This document shows positions 1-6,552 of a stretch of DNA of 11,424 bases, piece by piece. Where the stretch lies: positions 1-11,424 of the forward strand of contig JANXWW010000130.1 in NCBI GenBank assembly GCA_025350945.1, read 5' to 3'. Both the position numbers and the translations under genes were made by a program. Each line of letters starts with the position of its first letter. The stretch's first letter is position 1. The stretch is from Burkholderiales bacterium (lineage in GTDB: Bacteria; Pseudomonadota; Gammaproteobacteria; Burkholderiales; Usitatibacteraceae). The notes under the pieces were generated by a model, which saw nothing but the letters and a program-made list of their open reading frames with translations, made no database searches and had not been told where the DNA came from.

Positions 1-296
1 CGCCAAAGTTCAAACTCGCTGGATGATTGCGTTTCCCAAAACGCAACCACGCATCAAATGCCTCCGTCGCCGCCTCTTCTCCCACCGGCACGACGGCCAC
101 CTTTGCCTCACGCAGCAGCTTTTGCAAATCCGTCACGCCAAAGCCACCCTTGCGCGCGGCGATGACCATCATGGCCTCCGCAAGCGTACCTGCCGAAATG
201 GATTTACTGGTTGCTTACGCGATAGCCTTGGGCATAGATTGGCGCATCCGCCTTGTTGAGCAAAATCGCCATCAGCGCCGAGGTATCCAGAATCAT
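1..296 (-). pseudogene. vapC: VapC-type PIN-domain toxin, frameshifted and cut by the window edge
   Basis: The ATG at 296-294 opens a reading frame beginning MILDTSALMAILLN, the usual start of VapC ribonuclease toxins, with the first catalytic aspartate at residue 4. About 22 codons later, after a Y-A-Q triplet near 228-236, the family-like frame is displaced by one base and also meets a TAA at 217-215. Beyond that, the shifted frame reads ISAGTLAEAMMVIAARKGG, then a GVTDLQKLLREAKV stretch, and near the edge a DAWLRFGKRNHPASLNFG stretch. These match the middle and C-terminal parts of PIN-domain toxins, including the second acidic residue in LAEAM. The next expected acidic residue would fall just outside the window. 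The start overlaps the upstream antitoxin stop as ATGA, the normal vapBC arrangement. With a frameshift plus a stop the toxin is almost certainly inactive. Family assignment is strong; subfamily is not resolved. Confidence 0.8.
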
Positions 297-550
297 GCGG
301 GCAAGCCGCGCTCGTCATACCCCATGATTTCATCCGCGCTGCGGGCGTCCAAATCCGGCAGACGGGCACAATGTGCGCCTATCGCTAGAAGCCGCTTGGA
401 CAAGGGAGACTGCTTGCCTTGCTGTTGATACTAATGCTCGCGGTAGCCGCGCAGAGCTTCCAGCACCACATCGGTGATGTTTTTCCCGCTGACTTGCGCC
501 AGTTCACGCGCCTAGCTTTCGGCTTCCGGGTTACGGATGCTACTAGTCAT
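293..550 (-). pseudogene. vapB: VapB-type antitoxin (Rv0623/PSK family) with two in-frame amber stops
   Basis: The frame from ATG 550-548 to TGA 295-293 is 85 codons long. It begins MTSSIRNPEAES and ends with a PDLDARSADEIMGYDERGLP stretch. Both ends are hallmarks of the Rv0623-like transcription-factor antitoxins: an N-terminal DNA-binding arm and a C-terminal toxin-binding tail. Two TAG codons interrupt it, at 514-512 (codon 13) and 433-431 (codon 40). The frame is otherwise continuous and the stop still overlaps the vapC start as ATGA. A modest AAGG ribosome-binding site lies about 8 bases upstream of the ATG. In an active pair this protein would neutralise VapC and repress the operon. Here both partners are damaged, so the module looks like a relic. 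A sequencing error is unlikely to explain two stops plus the vapC lesions. Confidence 0.82.
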
Positions 551-665
551 ACATTAACCTTTATCGTAATACAGTCACACTTTGCGCTAGATGGAATAGT
601 CTGTCAGCGCCGTCTCAATCCGCTAAGGAACCGCTGGTTTAATCATACGAAGCTCTGTAGCCACG

Positions 666-682
666 ATTGTGTTTGGCACAAT
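666..682. repeat. Short inverted repeat (6-bp arms, 5-base loop)
   Basis: ATTGTG and CACAAT flank TTTGG. The site lies downstream of the kfrA-like remnant and about 115 bases upstream of the vapB start on the minus strand. It has no T-run, so a terminator role is not supported. An operator for the vapBC module is possible but unproven. Confidence 0.3.
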
Positions 683-720
683 GAGTGAGGTGTGATTTAG
701 TGGATGGGCAAGTCGGTGGA

Positions 721-1022
721 TTATGCTGCCGGACGGATTTCAGCCTCGATAAATTGTTTTGCCCATTCGGCGGGTGCCTGTTGGTCAGTTCAATGATAGG
801 ACTATCAACATCATCTCGTAGTAGCCCTGCTAAACGCTTAACCAAATCTTGAAAGGCATCGCTAATTGCGATCTTGGTACCAAGCCTGTTAACTTCCTCA
901 TCTTGAATCTCTTTCAACTAGCGATAGATCGTTGCCTTGCAGTCCGTATTGCCCAGCTCCTGCCGTATTGCGCCTATGGAGGGGTATCGCTTCATGATTA
1001 CGAACTTTTGCTTTGCTCTCAT
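721..1022 (-). pseudogene. KfrA-like N-terminal DNA-binding protein, interrupted
   Basis: Reading from ATG 1022-1020 the product begins MRAKQKFVIMKRYPSIGAIR, continues QELGNTDCKATIYR, then hits TAG at 920-918. The same frame continues LKEIQDEEVNRLGTK and an amphipathic stretch to about position 770. There a one-base shift restores QAPAEWAKQFIEAEIRPAA, ending at TAA 723-721. The pattern of a helix-turn-helix-like segment with G-A-I-R-Q-E-L-G and T-I-Y-R-x-L-K is that of the plasmid KfrA N-terminal domain, which binds DNA and is usually followed by a long coiled coil. This version has no coiled coil and would be about 100 residues if repaired. A GAGG lies only 2 bases from the ATG, so the start is uncertain; the internal ATG at codon 10 is an alternative. 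Probably a remnant of mobile or plasmid DNA. Confidence 0.55.
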
Positions 1023-1081
1023 CACCTCAGATTTATAAATACCGCCACATATTATGTAGCCTCATTTTATTTCATACTGCA

Positions 1082-1159
1082 CTACAGAATACGACTTCTA
1101 GACGAGAACTCTGGTAATCGAATGGAAAAGTTTTCGTGCCGATCTATGTATTTATGCAC
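1082..1159 (-). CDS. Possible 25-codon ORF directly after the toxin-like gene
   Basis: GTG at 1159-1157 lies 3 bases after the stop of the toxin-like gene and opens MHKYIDRHENFSIRLPEF and a short tail, ending at TAG 1084-1082. Polymorphic-toxin genes are normally followed at once by an immunity gene, and this is the right position and strand. However, it is far shorter than any immunity protein and has no clear ribosome-binding site. It may be a chance ORF or the 5' stub of a truncated immunity gene. I do not recognise the sequence. Confidence 0.18.
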   Translation of the reverse strand: MHKYIDRHENFSIRLPEFSSRSRIL

Positions 1160-1162
1160 CTG

Positions 1163-2495
1163 TCATCTATTGAGGTCGAACGTGCTGTCAGGGCGAGATC
1201 CGCCCTTGTAGTCTCTACCCGGCTGGGGTACGCGCTCAATACCCGTGAATTTGACCTCATCAAAGCCATGATTGCGCAACTCTGTGAACACCTGCCGATA
1301 TCCATCCCGAACGAGCTTCGGGCCCTGCCTGACGGCCGTTGTATCAGTTCCCACACCAAACGTACGTCCATTTCCATCTACCGGCCGAATCAGTGGTTCG
1401 TTGAAGGTGATACCTTTCCGGCCTCCTCCGGCATCGTAGTATTTAATGTTTGAGGTATTGAATACATAATTTTTGCCCCCGGACTGAAACTTCATTTCCC
1501 AAAAAGACGGATTAGCCTCCGGCGGAGTGGCGGTAATAGGAGCGCTACGCGGCGGTAAGGTGGTTCCTCGTCCAAATGCTGCGTTTACACCCGGTCGAAC
1601 TTCGGCGGGTTGGCTTGCGGTAACGGCAGGGCGCGCAGTGTTTGCAGATGCACCAGTATTTGTTCTGCCCGGCTGGATTGACTGGTTACCTCGTGCTGTG
1701 CCAGTTTTAGGTTCAACAGTTGTTCGAGATTGCGTAATCGGCCGTTCGATTCTGGTGACCGCAGGCTCCACTTTAAAATTGCCACGACCACCACCTGCCG
1801 TCAGCGTGCCTAGTATCAGAGTACCGGCTTGAATGGCATTGACAGTAGCTAGCTGCTGTGACCGTTCTTGATACGCTTTGCTGAATTCTGGACTGGTTCC
1901 TGAGGGTGCCGACAACATTTTTCCGCCGTTGTGATCGAGATTGTTGCCGCGAAATAACCCGTCCTGAGCGTACTGAATATCCGCGTAAATTTCACCACCC
2001 TGCTTCGTGTTCGGCAAAGTAAGCGTTCGATTATCGCTATTCATTTTAAGACCGTAATTCAGCTGCGCTGCGTTTCGCGCCAGCAGATTTTCTGGGTCAG
2101 AAAGTTCAATGGCTCCGCCAGTGAGCTTTCCAAGTAATGATTGCGGTTTGGGATTGCCTAGGTCAGCATCGACAGATAGTGGGTAGCCTGGGGACACCAC
2201 GTTTTTCGGCGATACATCAGAAGGCTTGCCCGCAAGGAGCTGTACTTCGTTTGGCGGGCTCTTCCAATCTACAAGCGTCTCAGTCGGATGGTTCGCGGCG
2301 GATTGGTCAGAAGGATTAAAGTTCGCGGGACAAGATGGACCTATGGTTGGTGTCGTTGTCGCTGGCGGGGTCTCTTCCGGGACGGATGGTTCATAGCTGA
2401 TTATCGCGCTGATTATCGCGCTGAGTATCTGCCGGCAGTGGCGGTAATGGCTCAACTTGCGTCTGAGGATTGTTACCTAAAGCGCCAACAGCCAT
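1163..2495 (-). CDS. Polymorphic-toxin-like protein, start and body in different frames
   Basis: The main body is open from about 2470 to the TGA at 1165-1163. It has a proline/serine/threonine-rich N-terminal third, a central segment with helix-forming residues (SKAYQERSQQLATVNAIQAG), then a low-complexity R/T/G/A/P-rich linker. It ends with a compact, aromatic- and glycine-rich domain of about 115 residues starting near PSFWEMKFQSGGKNYVFNTS and ending DSTFDLNR. A disordered linker followed by a compact end domain is typical of secreted polymorphic toxins, but I do not recognise the terminal domain and no nuclease motif is obvious. The only start in the body frame is a TTG at 2455. A much better start, ATG 2495-2493, has GGAG six bases upstream but is in a frame one base off and ends after 34 codons at TGA 2393-2391. 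That short product, MAVGALGNNPQTQVEPLPPL onward, has the same proline-rich character, so an indel between 2391 and 2474 probably split one gene of about 443 codons. No signal peptide is visible. Confidence 0.55.
2397..2424. repeat. 12-bp direct repeat, two copies plus four bases
   Basis: CTGATTATCGCG occurs twice in a row at 2397-2408 and 2409-2420, followed by a partial CTGA. On the minus strand, in the ATG-2495 frame, it encodes Q-R-D-N twice. It sits inside the interval where the toxin-like gene changes frame, so it is a candidate slippage site, although loss or gain of whole 12-bp units would not itself change frame. Confidence 0.85.
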
Positions 2496-2517
2496 GATAA
2501 TCTCCAAATTTTTGCGG

Positions 2518-2535
2518 CTACAATCTTGATTGTAG
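2518..2535. promoter_or_regulatory. Perfect 8-bp inverted repeat upstream of the toxin-like gene
   Basis: CTACAATC-TT-GATTGTAG is a perfect inverted repeat with a two-base centre. It lies 23 to 40 bases upstream of the ATG at 2495, just ahead of its GGAG site. The spacing suits a repressor operator or a 5'-leader hairpin. No matching promoter hexamers are convincing, so the regulatory role is an inference from position. Confidence 0.4.
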
Positions 2536-2603
2536 AGCCAATAGATTTAAAAAAACTTGCTCTAATTAGTGTCTATCGTTACACCGGCCGCGACAAGACA
2601 GGA

Positions 2604-2621
2604 AAACCCTATATAGGGTTT
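2604..2621. repeat. Perfect 18-bp palindrome in the pgaB/toxin-like intergenic gap
   Basis: AAACCCTATATAGGGTTT is fully self-complementary. AGG (2600-2602) and CCT (2624-2626) add imperfect outer pairing. It lies 116 bases beyond the pgaB stop and about 110 bases upstream of the toxin-like start. The AT-rich centre and lack of a U-run make it a weak intrinsic terminator. A binding site for a dimeric regulator, or a bidirectional RNA hairpin, is as likely. The rest of 2496-2736 holds no ORF or RNA gene that I can see. Confidence 0.5.
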
Positions 2622-2736
2622 GTCCTAGTGTAGATTTGATGACACCGTGGCATATTCGTGAGGGTGTAACAATTCTGTGTAGTCTATGCCAAGCGTCACA
2701 AATTACACGGAAATCGAGATCACCCCTTTATAAATT

Positions 2737-4434
2737 CTAAAAAGGATTCGCACGAACCGAGATCGCGCGCCTCAACCAGTCCACGCGCTTTTCGCTGGCC
2801 GCGAGCAGACCTCGACTATCGTCGATGATGAGATGCCGCATGCCCGCTCGCTCAAACGCGCATAACCGCTCAAGCAGTTGCACATCGTCAGTCTCACGTG
2901 CGGCAGCATCGATCTGCACAACGAGGTTGTTGCAGTTTTGTTTGCACGAGATGATAGGTTCGCCATCGTCAGTGCCGATCACGAATGCCGAATCAGGATT
3001 TGAGATCGCTGCACGCAACATGGCTTCGCTGAGACGACCGGGGCCTATAACGCCATCGAAGAGGCGAGTTGTCGGCTTCCGGTAGTACTGCACCTGTCGT
3101 ATCCACCGTCTCAGATCTGTATTGCCATCAGGCGCTGCATCGCGGGCGTCGATCACAATTCCCTGAAAGATCGCGTGCCGTGCCAGATCTCGGTAGGCGG
3201 TGACCGATACATCGCGGCTGCCGACCGGCGTGAAAGACGTCCCCATCACAGCGAACACCTCAACGCCTAGACGCTTGCGCAATTGCCAAGCGGCGCGATT
3301 GAAGAGATCGCGCTTCATGGTCAGCACCTCGCTCGGAAAGTAGGCGGTACTGACTTGCGCGCCAGCCACTGACTTTGGATGGGCATCGAGAAAAACTGTA
3401 TTGACGCCAAGTTGCTTCACGCGCTCAAGCAACTTTCCCAGCTTTTCGTTTTCCGCGTCCTCGCCATCACCAGCAATTTCATCAAGTGTTAGACGAATAC
3501 CACGCAACGCTTCCGGGATACGATTGCCGCTCACTGCATTAACCGCGTAGCTGAATTGTGCGAGTGTCATATTTTTTCCCACTAGCACGCGATCAATGCC
3601 GTTCAGATCGTTCACATCGGCAAGGCCGGTGTCGAGCGAGAAGTTGATCATCATTCCTTCGCGATTCGCTTCCTCGATACCGATTTGGTTGTAGGCCCCG
3701 AACGGCCACACCATCACGCGCGGCCGCACACCAAGATTTTTTTCAATGCGGGCACGCGCCTCCGCAATATCGTTACGCAAACGCAATCGCAACGATGCCT
3801 CGTCTTCATACTGCGCTTGTTTTTCCAAATAACGCAGTGTGATGCCCGCAGGCTGTGTGTTGCCCTGCGGATTCGAAGGAATGCCGTGGTGCAGGTTATG
3901 GCTGTGCGAGGCGATCTCGACCAAACCGCTTTCGCGCATTTCTTTCAGTTGCGCCCACGTGACGAATTGCTGTTTGCGAAAAAACGGATCGGTCTGATCG
4001 CCTACCGCATCTTCGGTACCATCAATCCACGCGGTCACGATGCCGAATACCGCCGGCAGTTTGCGTGTCTTCAAAATTGGAAAAACGTCGTCGTAAAAAC
4101 TAAGATATCCATCGTCGAAGGAGAGCAGGAACGCCCGCGGCGGCAGCGGTTTTGTCCCCGCGCGCGCGGCCATCACATCGTCGATTGAAATCGCCTGATA
4201 GCCGTTATCGCGTAACCAGTTCAAATGCGTGACGAAGGTATCGATACTCACGCCATTCGGGTCGCCCGCAAAAGCGTTGCTTACATCGTGATAACAGAGC
4301 ACGATGAAATCTGTCCCTATTTGTACTGTCTTCATTTGCGCCGGTGCCGCCGTAACGCTCGACCACGGTGCCGCCGCGCAAAGGATCACAATTACAAACT
4401 GCCTGAAAAGCCGCGCCAATGCTAGAGTTTTCAT
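2737..4434 (-). CDS. pgaB: PgaB-type poly-N-acetylglucosamine de-N-acetylase
   Basis: A 565-residue periplasmic enzyme that removes a fraction of N-acetyl groups from PNAG so the polymer can be exported through PgaA. The N-terminus is a Sec-type signal peptide, with a hydrophobic core at about residues 12-22 and likely cleavage near residue 29 (SVTAA). The carbohydrate esterase 4 (polysaccharide deacetylase) domain spans about 40-300. The FDDG motif gives D107 and D108, and ASHSHNLHH gives metal ligands H177 and H182, spaced as in E. coli PgaB. VWPFG lies at 242-246. The C-terminal part, about 310-565, corresponds to the glycoside-hydrolase-like PNAG-binding domain (for example AAWQLRKRLGVEVFA at 381-395). 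It is roughly 100 residues shorter than in the 672-residue E. coli protein. Where E. coli has an H-D-D motif, this protein reads I-D-A-R-D-A (428-433). E. coli PgaB is a lipoprotein; the only early cysteine here, C19, follows V-I-L, a poor lipobox. A GAGGTG ribosome-binding site overlaps the pgaA stop, leaving a 9-bp gap. Confidence 0.95.
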   Translation of the reverse strand: MKTLALARLFRQFVIVILCAAAPWSSVTAAPAQMKTVQIGTDFIVLCYHDVSNAFAGDPNGVSIDTFVTHLNWLRDNGYQAISIDDVMAARAGTKPLPPRAFLLSFDDGYLSFYDDVFPILKTRKLPAVFGIVTAWIDGTEDAVGDQTDPFFRKQQFVTWAQLKEMRESGLVEIASHSHNLHHGIPSNPQGNTQPAGITLRYLEKQAQYEDEASLRLRLRNDIAEARARIEKNLGVRPRVMVWPFGAYNQIGIEEANREGMMINFSLDTGLADVNDLNGIDRVLVGKNMTLAQFSYAVNAVSGNRIPEALRGIRLTLDEIAGDGEDAENEKLGKLLERVKQLGVNTVFLDAHPKSVAGAQVSTAYFPSEVLTMKRDLFNRAAWQLRKRLGVEVFAVMGTSFTPVGSRDVSVTAYRDLARHAIFQGIVIDARDAAPDGNTDLRRWIRQVQYYRKPTTRLFDGVIGPGRLSEAMLRAAISNPDSAFVIGTDDGEPIISCKQNCNNLVVQIDAAARETDDVQLLERLCAFERAGMRHLIIDDSRGLLAASEKRVDWLRRAISVRANPF

Positions 4435-4443
4435 TTCATCACC

Positions 4444-6552
4444 TCAAAACAGAAAAGATGCGGAAATCGACGCTTCCGGCCCTTTGCTCGGCTCACTGTC
4501 GAAAACGCGACGCACATAGCCAACGCCGTATTGAAGAGTGGCTGCCGGGCTGATCGTCCACGCGTGCTCATACCGCGCGCTGCCTGCCCACTCGCCCGCA
4601 AATCCGCGTTGTGCAACGCGGCTCGCGCTCACGCGCAACTTTTGCGTGAATCGTCCACGAGCCCATTGCGACGTGAGCCAATTGAGCGACACCGCAGCAC
4701 TCGCGACATTTTGTTCAAGCGGACTGAAGTAGGCTCCGGCATCGGACGTATTGGTCGTGCGTTCGGCATCCGCCGAGGCATCGATCGTCGCACGCGCTCC
4801 CGCATAAAGACGAAAATCAGCGCCCACGCCGATGCTTCGCCGCCGGTTGTTGTCAGAAAATACGAGTTCCTGAGCACTCGCGCGCAGCGCCACCTCATCT
4901 GCAACGCGTACCCGCAACGCGGCACGAATCGATCTTGCATAGATGCCGTCAAGCCGCGCTCGCGCTGGCGCATCCGCGCTATCGCGCTCGTAGCGGAGCG
5001 CAAGTGAAATATCATCGCCCAGCCGCAAATCCGTCTCGGCGAACGGCGTGGTACGGCTCGATTGTGTTTGCGCGCGTGTTTGCGTACGCGTTTGCGTACG
5101 CGTTTGCGTTTGACGCGCGGCCAGCGTCATCGTACCGATCCACGGCCACCAGTACACGAGGCCTGCTTCGGTGCGGCGAAAAGTGGCTTCACGGTCAACG
5201 AATTTGTGCCACTCCTGCTGTCCAACTGCATAGGGCCGCAGCTGCATGTTGATGTAGGGAAGATCGAATCTGCTATCGAGCGAGCGGCTGGCACCATTGG
5301 CGCGCGGACTCTGGTCGTTCGATTGCGAATACGTCGTCGAGATTGCAAAGCTGCGTTTCAGCTGCCAGTCGCGCTGCGCCTCGACCGTATCGGCGTGCTC
5401 AGGCTCCAGCGCTTTCATGATGTCTAGCCTCTGCATGGCTTCACCAAAATCGCCCACACCGGCGGCCACATTACGCAACCCGTTATGTGCCTGATAGTTT
5501 CTGGGATCGCGGCTCGCCACCAGCGAGAGATGCTGTTCGGCGTCGCGGGGCCGATCCTGCCACTGCGCGATGCGCCCGAGAGCGAGTTCGAGTTGATCCG
5601 AATTTGGTGCCTGATCCTGCAGCGCACTGAAGCGGCGCTTGGCCTCCGCGAGCCGATTCTGGTAGGCGACAAGCCAGATTGCCAGCATTTCAGCCTCGAA
5701 CTTTTGCCCAGGCTCCACCGCGATTTTCTTTGTCCCCGCGAGCGCCATATCGGCGCTCTCCATGTCGAGCAGATCGGCATACGCATTCACGCGCGATAAC
5801 GCAGCCTCGAAATTACCAGGGTCGCGCTCCAATGCACGCGTGAGTGCAGCCAGCGCCTCGCGCGGCGCATGTGATCGCAGGTACGCGAGACCTGCCGCAT
5901 GAAACACATAGGCCGGGATGTCGCCGGCTTTAATCTCGCGCTCAAGTTGCGCAAAGGCGGCTAGGGCTTCGCGATCTTTTTCGCGGCGTTCAAGCGCACG
6001 AATCTCGTCGAACCGGGATCGCAGCGACTGTGGATAACGCCGCCGATTCTCAGCAATCAGTTGCAACGCACGATCAACGGCACGAACTCTGTCCTGGGCC
6101 GTATCGGCGTAGGCAAGCTCCGCCTGGCGTAGCGACGCAGCCGCGACATCCTCATCCATCTTTTGCACCATTGCCGGATCGGGGTTCTCCACGCCGTCGA
6201 GTGCTTGGCGTGCATCGGTAAACATGCCCAAGAGCGACAACATGCGCGCCTGGCATAGGCGCGCAGCACGCTTGTCAATCGCATTTTGCGTCGCGGATTC
6301 CGCAGCTCGGCAAATGGACAACGCCACCGCGTATTGCTGCTCCTTTTCCGCCTGATTTACCCGCGCGATCCAGGCCTCGTTTGCGGATGAAGATGGCGTG
6401 GAGGCCACGGGCTGGGCAAGCACACCGGTCGCGCATGTGAGCACGGCCCATGCCGCGCTGAGGTACAGGCGGTTAACGATTGCGCGAGCGGTAGCCAGAC
6501 CACGGCGCTGACGATGGCCTGCTATCGCCTGAAGTAAATAAATATCTCGCAT
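4444..6552 (-). CDS. pgaA: PgaA-type outer-membrane PNAG exporter (TPR plus beta-barrel)
   Basis: A 702-residue outer-membrane protein that conducts partly deacetylated PNAG out of the cell (E. coli PgaA is 807 residues). The start is ATG 6552-6550, overlapping the previous stop as TGATG. The frame stays open further upstream but only inside the preceding gene. After a long basic N-region (RQRRGLATARAIVNR), the hydrophobic core LYLSAAWAVLTCATGVLA at about 29-46 is a signal peptide, with cleavage likely before QPVAS. Residues about 55-400 are alanine-rich paired helices of the TPR type (such as GLAYLRSHAPREALAALTRA), which in E. coli contact PgaB. From about 405 the sequence switches to alternating strands and turns up to a terminal SASFLF. 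This is a beta-barrel of about 300 residues ending in phenylalanine, as expected of barrels inserted by BAM. The tandem TQTR repeat near residues 480-495 lies in a barrel loop. Shorter than E. coli PgaA mainly in the helical half. Confidence 0.92.
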   Translation of the reverse strand: MRDIYLLQAIAGHRQRRGLATARAIVNRLYLSAAWAVLTCATGVLAQPVASTPSSSANEAWIARVNQAEKEQQYAVALSICRAAESATQNAIDKRAARLCQARMLSLLGMFTDARQALDGVENPDPAMVQKMDEDVAAASLRQAELAYADTAQDRVRAVDRALQLIAENRRRYPQSLRSRFDEIRALERREKDREALAAFAQLEREIKAGDIPAYVFHAAGLAYLRSHAPREALAALTRALERDPGNFEAALSRVNAYADLLDMESADMALAGTKKIAVEPGQKFEAEMLAIWLVAYQNRLAEAKRRFSALQDQAPNSDQLELALGRIAQWQDRPRDAEQHLSLVASRDPRNYQAHNGLRNVAAGVGDFGEAMQRLDIMKALEPEHADTVEAQRDWQLKRSFAISTTYSQSNDQSPRANGASRSLDSRFDLPYINMQLRPYAVGQQEWHKFVDREATFRRTEAGLVYWWPWIGTMTLAARQTQTRTQTRTQTRAQTQSSRTTPFAETDLRLGDDISLALRYERDSADAPARARLDGIYARSIRAALRVRVADEVALRASAQELVFSDNNRRRSIGVGADFRLYAGARATIDASADAERTTNTSDAGAYFSPLEQNVASAAVSLNWLTSQWARGRFTQKLRVSASRVAQRGFAGEWAGSARYEHAWTISPAATLQYGVGYVRRVFDSEPSKGPEASISASFLF
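5066..5111. repeat. 12-bp tandem repeat inside pgaA
   Basis: Three full units and one partial unit of GTTTGCGTACGC-type sequence (5066-5077 variant, 5078-5089, 5090-5101, then 5102-5111 partial). On the coding strand they encode T-Q-T-R repeated, giving a Q/T/R-rich loop in the barrel half of PgaA. Units are in frame, so copy-number change would lengthen or shorten a loop without breaking the gene. Confidence 0.85.

Noticed and set aside
27..428. Plus-strand open frame of 133 codons
   Set aside because: Antisense to the recognisable vapB/vapC remnants, with no family-like sequence.
431..920. Reassignment of TAG as a sense codon
   Set aside because: pgaB ends with TAG at its natural length, and the amber-containing genes also carry frameshifts or other stops, so decay explains them.
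849..1453. Two overlapping plus-strand open frames
   Set aside because: They lie opposite the KfrA-like and toxin-like genes and show no motif or ribosome-binding site.
2391..2399. Programmed +1 frameshift at CTA-TGA in the toxin-like gene
   Set aside because: The re-pairing from CTA to TAT is poor and no stimulatory element is visible; an indel is simpler, though not excluded.
4531..5007. Long plus-strand open frame opposite the PgaA barrel
   Set aside because: Arg/Ala-rich composition typical of the antisense of a coding gene; the minus strand carries clear PgaA features.
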